From positions 1-15,535 of the forward strand of contig SFHK01000056.1 of NCBI GenBank assembly GCA_004556395.1: a DNA stretch of 15,535 nt, read 5' to 3'. The notes beneath the pieces are model-generated. The model did not search any database, had not been told where the DNA came from, and was given only the letters and a program-made list of their open reading frames with translations. Positions 1 to 6,910 of the stretch are shown here, in pieces. The first letter of the stretch is position 1; every line of letters starts with the position of its first letter. Source of the DNA: Clostridiales bacterium. GTDB lineage: Bacteria > Bacillota > Clostridia > Christensenellales > Aristaeellaceae. Made by a program: the position numbers and the translations under genes.

Positions 1-201
1 TTTGCCGATTCGACCTCCACGCCGCCGGAATACGAGGCCGTGCTGAACCGCGCCTACGGCTGCCTGCGCGCCGCGAAGGCGCTGCACGACGAGACGGAGT
101 CGAGATACATACCGCGGATGGATTTTTCGGCGCTGGTGGATGTGAAGTCGAGGGTGTATAAAGAAATGGACGCGCTGGCACGCAGTGTGGCGGGGCTGTG
201 A
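1..201 (+). CDS. C-terminal fragment of an unidentified protein (possibly PRK06851-type ATPase)
   Basis: Reading frame 1 is open from the window edge to a TGA at 199-201, giving the last 66 residues and ending ALARSVAGL. The fragment is helical and charged. The stretch AAKALHDETESRYIPRMDFSALVD resembles, from memory, the C-terminal helical end of PRK06851-type P-loop ATPases (an HDE...Y...MDF pattern), but the nucleotide-binding part lies outside the window, so this is only a suggestion. GC-rich codon use matches the neighbours. A strong terminator begins 20 bases after the stop, so this is the last gene of its transcript. An antisense ORF covering 54-326 is a shadow. Confidence 0.7.
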   Translation, partial: FADSTSTPPEYEAVLNRAYGCLRAAKALHDETESRYIPRMDFSALVDVKSRVYKEMDALARSVAGL

Positions 202-220
202 AAAAACGCCCAAACAAGAC

Positions 221-262
221 AAAAAAGGATTTGGAGCCCGAAAGAGGGGCAAATCCTTTTTT
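221..262. terminator. Bidirectional intrinsic terminator
   Basis: A perfect 13-bp stem is formed by AAAAAAGGATTTG (221-233) and CAAATCCTTTTTT (250-262), with a 16-base loop. The descending arm ends in six T on the plus strand, and the ascending arm gives six T on the minus strand, so it can work both ways. It ends the transcript of the plus-strand gene that stops at 201 and could also stop leftward transcription from the DUF6273 gene. Confidence 0.85.
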
Positions 263-404
263 GTGTGGTATAATTCCTTGAGATGAAAACAACACCACAA
301 AATATTATACGCCACGGCAGGGACAAATACCAGTATTTCTTTCAGATTTTCTCTCAATATCTGACCCGGTGTTGGCATTCGACCGATTCATGGGGGAATC
401 GATT
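263..404. other. Intergenic stretch without a gene
   Basis: The gap between the stop at 201 and the stop at 568 is 366 bp. Between the terminator and the large inverted repeat I see no credible gene. There is a short palindrome (AAATAC 325-330 with GTATTT 333-338) and a small hairpin (CGATTC 384-389 with GAATCG 396-401, six-base loop). TATAAT hexamers occur at 269-274 (plus) and 303-308 (minus), but neither has a convincing -35 box or a downstream gene. Confidence 0.5.
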
Positions 405-570
405 TAAGGAGGCGCCGCACAAATGAGGCGGTCGGCCGGCGAATGGATTTTTCGTCAGATGCAAATGCAAATTCCGAAGGTTTACTGGAGGTAAATCGAG
501 GAATTTGCATGTCGCAGATGGCGGAAAAGACATCGCCCGACGCGCCGCCGAGTTGTGCGGTGGCGCCTTA
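405..570. repeat. 166-bp imperfect inverted repeat, MITE-like or large 3'-UTR hairpin
   Basis: The two halves pair along nearly their whole length around a centre near 488. Matched blocks are TAAGG 405-409 with 566-570, CGCC 413-416 with 562-565, GCACAA 417-422 with 553-558, GGCGG 427-431 with 545-549, TCGG 432-435 with 537-540, GCGA 439-442 with 533-536, a T-rich block 449-454 with 522-528, and a perfect 11-bp ATGCAAATTCC 465-475 with 500-510. An inner TTTAC 481-485 pairs with GTAAA 491-495. There is no T-tract like that of a normal terminator. The right end coincides exactly with the stop codon of the DUF6273 gene (568-570). No transposase or ORF lies inside. It may be a transposase-less mobile element or a transcript-stabilising structure. 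Confidence 0.8.
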
Positions 571-1827
571 GAAAAGCCGAACCCGCACGCACGGGCGCAC
601 CGCGCTGCTGCGGATGCAGACAGGGTAGCCGAAGTCGCTGATGGATCCGGCGGTATTGACAAGAACAGCGTAGTCGCTATGGTCGCCGAGCGAGCGGAGC
701 CACCACCAGCAGGTGCCTATGTCATCTGCCCTATGACTGTCGCTTCTATATGCGCCCTGTTGAATTGCGTAGTCCGTCGCCGCACACATTCTTGCTTCGT
801 CGTCATTGAAGTACTTCTGCGCTTCCAAGACGCTCAGAAGGAATACGTTATCCTCCGTCGCGTTGCCGGGGTCTGTTGAATACGACGGATTTTCATCCGC
901 GCTGACGCTGCTCTTTACGATGCGCTTCTTTTCATCCGAGCTGAATGCACGGTTATAAAATTCGTTATTCAGCCAGTCGCGAAGCGCACATTGTTCCCAT
1001 GTGGTATCTTCTTCCCCGGTATTGTACTGCTGGCAATCCAGCGCATATCGACTGATAAGCAGAGCTGTTTCTCCGTCGTTCTCCAGAACCAGCCATTCGA
1101 CGGGCGTATTGTCATTGCCGGCCGCCGTCTGCGGATAGCTGCCAAATTCAACGGAATTTCCAATGGTAAACGGCACGGGCGTCGGCGCGGGCGTGGGAGC
1201 CGGCGTGGGCGTGACGAAATTCTTCAGCACCTGAACCGCTTCCTCATACATCATCTGAGCAAGCTCTTCCAGCAGGTCTTTCGCCTGTTCATACTCGCCC
1301 ACTCTGTAGAGCTCCATCGCCGAATCGTACAGTTCATACTTGATGTTTTCCATTCGATTGTATGTATCAAAGCCATCCGCGCACTTGCCGTAGAACGAAA
1401 GAGCGGCCTCATATTTCTTTTCATACTCCGCCCTGCGCCCCTGAAGATAATTGTACAGCTGCTCAACGGTCGGGATGGACGTCTCCCTGCCGGCGCTCCT
1501 TACAAAGTTCTCCTCGAAAGCCTTCGTCATGCTCTCGTTGCGCAGCACAAACATGTCGTCGTCTGCACTGTCAAACTGATTCCGTTCGATGGACAGAAGA
1601 ACCGAGCAATACAGCTCCAGCGGCTTTTTCTTTCGATTCTTCGTTTCCTTGAGAAATTCCACGCATGTCTCGAGCTTCGTTGTGTCCACGCCGTTGCCTT
1701 CCGAGTTCATCAGTTCGTCCAGATACCCTTCCAGCCGTTGCACGATGGCGTTTAAGTCGTCGTCCGCCATTGCCGCTCCGCCAAAGAGCAGCAGCAGCGC
1801 GAGCAGCATTGCCATGATTCTCTTCAT
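568..1827 (-). CDS. Exported protein: signal peptide, TPR-like helices, Pro/Thr linker, DUF6273 domain
   Basis: The 419-aa product starts at ATG 1827, preceded by AAAGGTGGAG seven bases upstream. Residues 1-21 form a signal peptide (KR, a run of Leu, then AMA before DDD), so it is exported. Residues about 22-205 are helical, with TPR-like stretches at 133-157 and 167-190. A Pro/Thr/Ala linker spans 206-218. A DUF6273 domain fills about 220-419, with the hallmarks FGSYPQT (228-234), EWLVLENDG, ALLISRYALD, RDWLNNEF (283-290), NVFLLSV, CWWWLRS (373-379) and a terminal VRPCVRVRLF. The domain is common in Clostridia and its biochemical role is unknown. It has its own promoter. It shares family and motif order with the gene at 10506-11795, which has two DUF6273 domains. 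A ligand-binding or surface role is inference. Confidence 0.88.
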   Translation of the reverse strand: MKRIMAMLLALLLLFGGAAMADDDLNAIVQRLEGYLDELMNSEGNGVDTTKLETCVEFLKETKNRKKKPLELYCSVLLSIERNQFDSADDDMFVLRNESMTKAFEENFVRSAGRETSIPTVEQLYNYLQGRRAEYEKKYEAALSFYGKCADGFDTYNRMENIKYELYDSAMELYRVGEYEQAKDLLEELAQMMYEEAVQVLKNFVTPTPAPTPAPTPVPFTIGNSVEFGSYPQTAAGNDNTPVEWLVLENDGETALLISRYALDCQQYNTGEEDTTWEQCALRDWLNNEFYNRAFSSDEKKRIVKSSVSADENPSYSTDPGNATEDNVFLLSVLEAQKYFNDDEARMCAATDYAIQQGAYRSDSHRADDIGTCWWWLRSLGDHSDYAVLVNTAGSISDFGYPVCIRSSAVRPCVRVRLF

Positions 1828-1944
1828 TCCGCTTCTCCACCTTTCTCGTCATGTATATGCCTTAGGGAAACCTCTTCATCGAGGCAGAAGACAAAATCAA
1901 ACGCGCGCCATCGTAAAAATCAAGAGTATTATCGTTGCATTATA

Positions 1945-1973
1945 ATTCTACAATAATTCATGAGCTTTGTCAA
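1945..1973 (-). promoter_or_regulatory. Sigma-A promoter of the TPR/DUF6273 gene
   Basis: On the minus strand a perfect TTGACA (1968-1973) is followed after 17 bases by TAGAAT (1945-1950), with a second TATAAT-like hexamer just downstream. The boxes lie about 120 bp upstream of the start codon at 1827 and within the 152-bp gap after the DUF1015 stop. I see no terminator between the DUF1015 stop and this promoter, so read-through from the serine operon is possible. Confidence 0.75.
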
Positions 1974-1979
1974 ACATTA

Positions 1980-3881
1980 TTACAGAATCTTCCGGCACTC
2001 CATGTAGTAGCGCTTTTCGTCGGGCTCACCCATGGAGAAGGTTTTGCGCGGGAGTGCGCCGCCCTGACGGACGGCGGGGAAGAGGGCGGACTTATCGATG
2101 GCGGGCAGGAGGACGCCGGTGGTGTGCGGAGTCTGGCAGAGGGACTCGACGGCGGCCGCGCCATGCACGTAGTCGATGCGCGCGGCGGGGTGGCTGCGGA
2201 GGTACTCGTCCAGAAACGGCTGAAGCACCGCCACGGGCAGGGGATTTTCCGGATTCCCCACGCGGTAACCCACGCGGGCATTCCCGGAGACGAACGTCAG
2301 CTCGGCTTCGTCCGTCGGGATCATGCCGCGGGCAGAAGAACACGGCTCGGCGGGCTTCGCTCCGCAGACGCAGGAGGAAGACGGCTCGACGGGCTTCATT
2401 CCGCACGCGCAGGAGGAAGACGGCTCGGCGGGCTTCATTCCGCTGGCGGGGAAAGAAGACGGCTCGGCGGGCTTCGTTCCGCACGCGCGGGAGGAAGACG
2501 GCTCGGCGGGCTTCGTTCCGCCGGCGCGGGAGGAAGACGGCTCGGCGGGCTTCGCTCCGCAGACGCAGGAGGAAGACGGCTCGGCGGGCTTCGTTCCGCA
2601 CGCGCAGGAGGAAGACGGCTCGGCGGGCTTCATTCCGCACGCGCAGGAGGAAGACGGCTCGGCGGGCTTCATTCCGCTGGCGGGGAAAGAAGACGGCTCG
2701 GCGGGCTTCGCTCCGCACGCGCAGGAGGAAGAGGACTCGGCAAGCTTCATTCTGCTGGCGGGGAAAGAAGGCGGCTCGGCGGGCTTCGTTCCGCACGCGC
2801 AGGAGGAAGACGGCTCGGCGGGCTTCGCTCCGCACGCGCAGGAGGAAGACGGCTCGGCGGGCTTCGCTCCGCACGCGCAGGAGGAAGACGGCTCGACGGG
2901 CTTCATTCCGCACGCGCAGGAGGAAGACGGCTCGGCGGGCTTCGTTCCGCTGGCGCGGGAAGAAAGCGGCTCGACGGCAGTCAGCTTCATGCCGCGGCTG
3001 GCGAGGTGGGCGCGATAGGCGGAGACGAGGTCTTCCATGTCCGCGCCGAACAGCACGCGATGGATGGGCTCGAACGCGAGCGCGGGCGAGTGCAGGTTCA
3101 CGATTTCGGCGAGGGCGTAGCGCGCCGGGTGGGTCTGGGCTTCCTCGGGCGAAAGCGCGGGCTTCAGCGCGTCCCAGCGCGCCTTGGCGGTCGCGAGCGA
3201 ATGGTTCCCGTCGCCCACGGCGTACAGGAAGCCGTCCGACTTCTCCCAAAGCGCCGAAAGCGCGTCGGAAACCGGCGCGAGCGCGTCTCCCTCCACGCCC
3301 CACACGCGCAGGCGGCCGCCGTTCTCCATCAACTCGAAATCGCACAGCGGCGCAGTTTCGCGCAGGCGCGCGTGCAGCGGCTCGATCACGGTGTGGGTGG
3401 GGTCGTCCAGAAGCAGCATCACGTGCGGGCATTCCAGCGGCGCGCCCTCGCGGATGCGCAGGCGCGGGGGAATCCGCTCGCGAATCGTGCCCTCCGTGGC
3501 GCGGATCATCGCGCCGGAGCCGGGCGTGAAATCGTATTCCTCCAGATCAACGGCGGCCACCAGACCCAGCCGCGCGCCGGACGCGGTGGTGCGCTCGGTG
3601 AGCGTGAAGCCGTTTCGAACGGCGCGCACGAGCGTTCCGTTCGAAAGGTATTCGCGCATCGCCCGGTGAATGGCGGGAATGCGCGCGCCGGCGCGCGCCA
3701 GATCGATTTCCGGCTGCACGATGTGAAGCGTGGACGGACGCGTGCCCACGTATGCCTCCACCCGCCGCCAGTAGTCCGGCTGCGATGTGTACTGGTCGCA
3801 GGCGACGACCGCCCACCGGCGCAGGTCAATCCCTTCCGCGGGAAGATAAATGTCGTCCGGCTTCAGACCTGGAAACTTCAT
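1980..3881 (-). CDS. DUF1015 family protein with a 208-residue tandem-repeat insertion
   Basis: The product is 633 aa from ATG 3881 (AAAGGAG nine bases upstream); longer in-frame ORFs reaching 4334 run antisense through serA and are not the start. Without the repeat it is about 425 aa, the usual length of this family (COG4198). Recognisable DUF1015 parts are the N-terminal MKFPGLKPDD and WAVVACDQYTSQPDYW, the motif AVGDGNHSLATAKA (221-234), and C-terminal PLPVAVLQPFLDEYL, IDYVHG, DKSALFP and GALPRKTFSMG ending YYMECRKIL. Residues about 306-513 are sixteen 13-residue units of the type CACGTKPAEPSSS, inserted between MKLTAVEP and the DEAELTFVSG strand. It is the third gene of serC-serA-DUF1015, 41 bp after serA. 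The biochemical function is not established; a link to serine metabolism is inferred from context. Confidence 0.9.
   Translation of the reverse strand: MKFPGLKPDDIYLPAEGIDLRRWAVVACDQYTSQPDYWRRVEAYVGTRPSTLHIVQPEIDLARAGARIPAIHRAMREYLSNGTLVRAVRNGFTLTERTTASGARLGLVAAVDLEEYDFTPGSGAMIRATEGTIRERIPPRLRIREGAPLECPHVMLLLDDPTHTVIEPLHARLRETAPLCDFELMENGGRLRVWGVEGDALAPVSDALSALWEKSDGFLYAVGDGNHSLATAKARWDALKPALSPEEAQTHPARYALAEIVNLHSPALAFEPIHRVLFGADMEDLVSAYRAHLASRGMKLTAVEPLSSRASGTKPAEPSSSCACGMKPVEPSSSCACGAKPAEPSSSCACGAKPAEPSSSCACGTKPAEPPSFPASRMKLAESSSSCACGAKPAEPSSFPASGMKPAEPSSSCACGMKPAEPSSSCACGTKPAEPSSSCVCGAKPAEPSSSRAGGTKPAEPSSSRACGTKPAEPSSFPASGMKPAEPSSSCACGMKPVEPSSSCVCGAKPAEPCSSARGMIPTDEAELTFVSGNARVGYRVGNPENPLPVAVLQPFLDEYLRSHPAARIDYVHGAAAVESLCQTPHTTGVLLPAIDKSALFPAVRQGGALPRKTFSMGEPDEKRYYMECRKIL
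2344..2967 (-). repeat. In-frame tandem array 1: sixteen 39-bp units
   Basis: The block is exactly 16 x 39 bp, with no length change between units and the reading frame kept throughout. In the gene's frame each unit encodes 13 residues, G(T/A/M)KP(A/V)EPSSSCAC or the subtype G(T/A/M)KPAEPSSFPAS. The third-unit residue is Ala, Thr or Met through GCG, ACG and ATG codons. All six frames of the consensus are stop-free. The host sequence just before the array, RGMKLTAVEP, resembles a unit and may be its source. The array holds about 22 Cys, mostly as CxC. Confidence 0.95.
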
Positions 3882-3922
3882 GCGCTTTCTCTCCTTTGTG
3901 TATGCGATTGCCCGCGCAGAGG

Positions 3923-5092
3923 CTACGGCGTCAGGATGCGGGCGCGGCAGATGGTGGGAAGGGCTTCGATTTCGGCGGCGGTGGCGGCGGGCGGGCACTC
4001 GTCGAGGTCGAGGAAGGTGACGGCGTACGCGCCGCGGGAGCGGTTGAGCATATTGGAAATATTGATGCCGCGGCGCGAGATCAGCGCCGTGATGGAGCTG
4101 ACCACGCTGGGGACGTTCCGGTGCAGAACGACGAGCCGCGCGGTGGTCAGGCGGCCGGGGTCGGCGTCCGGGAAGTTGACGCAATGCGTGAGCGCGCCGG
4201 TCTTCAGATACGCGTCCAGCTGGCGGACGATCATGCGCACGCAGTTGTCCTCGCTTTCCGGCGTGCTCGCGCCCAGATGCGGCAGGCACACGCAGTTTTT
4301 CGCGCGCAGGAGCGCTTCCGTGGGGAAGTCGCACACGTAGCGGCGGAGCGCGCCGGTCTCGAGCGCGCGAAGCACGGCTCCGGTATCCACCAGCTCGCCG
4401 CGCGCGAAGTTGATCAGCGCCGCGCCGGGCTTCATGCGCGAAAGCGTTTCCGCGTCAATCGCGCCGCGCGTCTCGTCCGTCAGCGGCATGTGCACGGTCA
4501 CATAGTCGGATTTTTCCAGCGCCTCGTCGAGGGTCTGCGCGTGCGCGACGGCGCGGGAGAGCTTCCACGCGTTGTCGATCGATATGTAGGGGTCGTAGCC
4601 CAGCACGTTCATGCCCAGCGCCACGCCCGCGTTGGCGACCATCAGGCCGATCGCGCCCAGACCGACGACGCCCAGCGTCTTCCCGGCGAGCTCCGGCCCG
4701 GCGAACGCCTTTTTGCCCTTCTCTACCTGTTTCTCCACGGACGCGCCGTTTTCCTGCAAACCCTTCGCCCACTCGATGCCGCCCGCAATATCGCGCGAGG
4801 CGAGCAGCAGCGCGGCGATGACCAGCTCCTTCACGGCGTTGGCGTTCGCGCCCGGCGTGTTGAACACGGGAACGCCCATTTCCGCCAGTTCGTCCAGCGG
4901 AATGTTGTTCACGCCCACGCCCGCGCGCCCGACCGCCAGCACGGTTTCGGGCAGCGCCATGCCGTGCATGTCGGCCGAACGCACGATGATCGCCCGCGGC
5001 GACGGCGCGTCCTCGCTCAGATGATATTCCTCCGGCGAAAGCACCTCGCGCCAAACCGGGGAGACGGGATTCAATAATCGGATGTCTGTCAT
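3923..5092 (-). CDS. serA: D-3-phosphoglycerate dehydrogenase
   Basis: It oxidises 3-phosphoglycerate to 3-phosphohydroxypyruvate with NAD, the first step of serine synthesis, in the cytoplasm. The 389-aa product has the D-2-hydroxyacid dehydrogenase layout: GRAGVGVNNIPLDE (55-68), the Rossmann motif GLGAIG (144-149), the catalytic Arg in FARGELVD (Arg231) and the catalytic His in PHLGAST (His272). A C-terminal ACT domain (about 318-389, LVVLHRNVPSVVSSITALIS) is the usual serine-sensing regulatory unit, so feedback control by serine is likely. The intermediate domain of long SerA forms is absent. ATG 5092 is chosen because GGAG lies 11 bases upstream; a GTG at 5104 is in frame but overlaps that site. 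It sits 33 bp after serC and 41 bp before DUF1015. Confidence 0.95.
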   Translation of the reverse strand: MTDIRLLNPVSPVWREVLSPEEYHLSEDAPSPRAIIVRSADMHGMALPETVLAVGRAGVGVNNIPLDELAEMGVPVFNTPGANANAVKELVIAALLLASRDIAGGIEWAKGLQENGASVEKQVEKGKKAFAGPELAGKTLGVVGLGAIGLMVANAGVALGMNVLGYDPYISIDNAWKLSRAVAHAQTLDEALEKSDYVTVHMPLTDETRGAIDAETLSRMKPGAALINFARGELVDTGAVLRALETGALRRYVCDFPTEALLRAKNCVCLPHLGASTPESEDNCVRMIVRQLDAYLKTGALTHCVNFPDADPGRLTTARLVVLHRNVPSVVSSITALISRRGINISNMLNRSRGAYAVTFLDLDECPPAATAAEIEALPTICRARILTP

Positions 5093-5125
5093 GGTATGCT
5101 GCACTCCATTTTCTGTGGAAGGACG

Positions 5126-6208
5126 CTATCTCGCGATTCCCTCCGCTTCGAATTGCTTCATGGCTTCGACCAGCCGGGTCACGCCCTCGACGGGCATGGC
5201 GTTATAGATGCTGGCGCGCATGCCGCCGACGAGGCGGTGGCCCTTGAGGTTCACAAGACCCTGCGCGGCGGCGAATTTGACGAACGCCGCGTCGGTTTCA
5301 GGGCTGGGCGTGCGGAAGGTGACGTTCATCAGCGAGCGGCTCTCGCGCGCCGCCGTGCCGCGGAACAGGCGGCTTTCGTCCAGAAAATCATAGAGCAGCT
5401 TCGCCTTCACCTGGTTGCGCATGCAAATCACGCGCACGCCGCCCTCCTTTTTCAGCCATTCAAGGCACAGCCCGGCCATATAGATGGCGTAGGTGGCGGG
5501 CGTGTTCAGCATGCTGCCCGCCTGCGCCTGCTTCGCCCAGTCGAAAATCTTGGGCGTGTCGGGGCGGGCATGACCCAGAAGATCCTTGCGCACGACGACG
5601 ACCGTCAGCCCCGCCGGGCCGATGTTTTTCTGCGCGCCGGCGAAAATCACGCCGAAATCGCGCACGTCGTACGGCTCGGACAGGATGTTGGACGACATAT
5701 CCGCCACCAGCGGCACCTTTCCGCAGTCGGGCAGGCGCGTAAAGCGCGTGCCGTAAATGGTGTTGTTGGTGGTGATGTACACGTAGTCCGCGTCCGGATC
5801 AATCGCGCCCGCGTCCACGTCCGGCACGCGGGCGTAGCTTTCCTCGCGGGAAGACGCGATCACGCGCGCGTTTCCGTACTTCTGCGCCTCGACGAACGCG
5901 CCGTGGGCGAAGTTGCCGCTGTCCACGTAGTCCGCGCCGGTTTTCAGAAGGTTCATCGGCACGGCGGCGAACTGCCCCGTCGCGCCGCCCTGAAGCAGCA
6001 ACACCTCGTATTCGTCCGGAATGCCCATCAGCTCACGCAGAAGGCGCACCGTGCGGTCGAAAATTTCCTGATACGCGGACGAGCGGTGGCTCATCTCCAT
6101 CACCGACATGCCCGTGCCCTTATAGGAAAGCATCTCCGCCGCCGCGCGCTCCAGCGCTTCCTCCGGCATCATCGCCGGCCCCGCGGCAAAATTAAAAACG
6201 CGACTCAT
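5126..6208 (-). CDS. serC: Phosphoserine aminotransferase
   Basis: This PLP enzyme transfers an amino group from glutamate to 3-phosphohydroxypyruvate to give phosphoserine, the second step of serine synthesis. The 360-aa length is typical. Family motifs are NFAAGPAMMPEEAL (6-19), GMSVMEMSHRS (33-43), LLLQGGATGQFAAVPMNLL (70-88), the PLP-lysine motif GAQKNIGPAG (Lys194), TPATYAIYM and the C-terminal GHRLVGGMRASIYNAMP. ATG 6208 is preceded by AAGGGGGAG nine bases upstream and lies downstream of a strong promoter at 6244-6272. It is the first gene of the serC-serA-DUF1015 operon. Class V aminotransferase paralogues are the only alternative, and the motif match and the serA neighbour argue against them. 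Confidence 0.97.
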   Translation of the reverse strand: MSRVFNFAAGPAMMPEEALERAAAEMLSYKGTGMSVMEMSHRSSAYQEIFDRTVRLLRELMGIPDEYEVLLLQGGATGQFAAVPMNLLKTGADYVDSGNFAHGAFVEAQKYGNARVIASSREESYARVPDVDAGAIDPDADYVYITTNNTIYGTRFTRLPDCGKVPLVADMSSNILSEPYDVRDFGVIFAGAQKNIGPAGLTVVVVRKDLLGHARPDTPKIFDWAKQAQAGSMLNTPATYAIYMAGLCLEWLKKEGGVRVICMRNQVKAKLLYDFLDESRLFRGTAARESRSLMNVTFRTPSPETDAAFVKFAAAQGLVNLKGHRLVGGMRASIYNAMPVEGVTRLVEAMKQFEAEGIAR

Positions 6209-6243
6209 ATCCGCCGCTCCCCCTTTGAACGTTTTTGTGATCC

Positions 6244-6272
6244 ATTATACGCCGGGAAACGCCAAAATGCAA
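6244..6272 (-). promoter_or_regulatory. Sigma-A promoter of the serC-serA-DUF1015 operon
   Basis: On the minus strand TTGCAT (6267-6272) is followed after exactly 17 bases by a consensus TATAAT (6244-6249). The predicted transcript start is near 6237, about 30 bases before serC, too short a leader for a riboswitch or T-box. Control, if any, would therefore act on initiation. Confidence 0.8.
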
Positions 6273-6354
6273 TATGTGTCGCGCGAAATATTCAATTTTA
6301 TCTTTTTGTATGCCGGATATGAATCACACATGCATGAACATGACTGACAGTAAT

Positions 6355-6900
6355 TCACATCTGTCTTTCAAAGGTTACCCGGCAGGTTCCCAGCACCTGC
6401 GCGCACGGGATGGCCGCCGCGTTCGGCGCGGTGAGGGGCTGCTTTGGATAGACGGTTTTCACGTCCTCCGGAACGGCCGGAAGGGTCTTGCCAAGGCTTG
6501 CGCCGTGCGCGTCCGCGCCGGTGAAGCGCCATTGAAACTGGCAGCCGCAGAATTCCTTGCGCGCCGCAATCGCCTCCGGCGGGCGCAGCGTTTCGGCCGC
6601 GCCGGAAAACCAGCAGCCCGCGTTGTCCTTTTCCGCCGGGCAGCCGCCCTCGACACCCGTGCCAGTGAAGGAAATTTCCAGAAATTCCGTGCGGAACACG
6701 GTCCTCCGGCCGCGGCGCTCGAAGGGAACGTCCGTCCAGCGGGCGATGTTCAGCCAGCCGCGAAGCCCGTTTTTCTCCACCGCCGTGTTGAATTCCACGC
6801 AGCCGTGCGCGTCGTCCCAGATTTCCGCGTTGATGCGCAGCGAAGACGCGCCCGCGGGCAGCAGCGCGCGGATGCGATCCTGCTCCGCGGAGTAGGCCAT
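6355..6900 (-). CDS. Unrecognised 181-aa cytoplasmic protein
   Basis: I do not recognise this family. The product has no signal peptide or membrane segment. It appears to be a mixed beta-rich protein (LRINAEIWDDAHGCVEF, RTEFLEISFTG) with seven Cys (34, 87, 96, 118, 120, 166, 173), including a CGC at 118-120. ATG 6900 is preferred: it lies 10 bases after the GNAT stop, with a GGGGGCGGAAGG purine stretch overlapping that stop, which suggests translational coupling. A longer in-frame version starting at 6993 would overlap most of the GNAT C-terminus and is unlikely. It is the last gene of the leftward operon, and no terminator is evident before the serC promoter. A GNAT-linked function is only contextual. 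Confidence 0.75.
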   Translation of the reverse strand: MAYSAEQDRIRALLPAGASSLRINAEIWDDAHGCVEFNTAVEKNGLRGWLNIARWTDVPFERRGRRTVFRTEFLEISFTGTGVEGGCPAEKDNAGCWFSGAAETLRPPEAIAARKEFCGCQFQWRFTGADAHGASLGKTLPAVPEDVKTVYPKQPLTAPNAAAIPCAQVLGTCRVTFERQM

Positions 6901-6910
6901 TACGTATTGC

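Noticed and set aside
54..326. 90-codon minus-strand ORF
   Set aside because: It is antisense to the fragment at 1-201 and crosses the strong terminator; it has no ribosome site and no family resemblance.
3943..4010. GC-rich repeats at the 3' end of serA as a further array
   Set aside because: This is the normal ACT-domain tail; only a short GGC run is present, with no regular period.
1935..4340. 801-codon and other plus-strand ORFs over array 1
   Set aside because: They are antisense to DUF1015 and serA, whose domains are clear on the minus strand. They are open only because the repeat and the GC-rich codons lack stops.
6209..6236. Riboswitch or T-box upstream of serC
   Set aside because: The predicted leader is only about 30 bases, too short for either structure.
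6345..6366. GACAG/CTGTC hairpin as a terminator for the four-gene operon
   Set aside because: The stem is only about five pairs and no T-tract follows on the minus strand.
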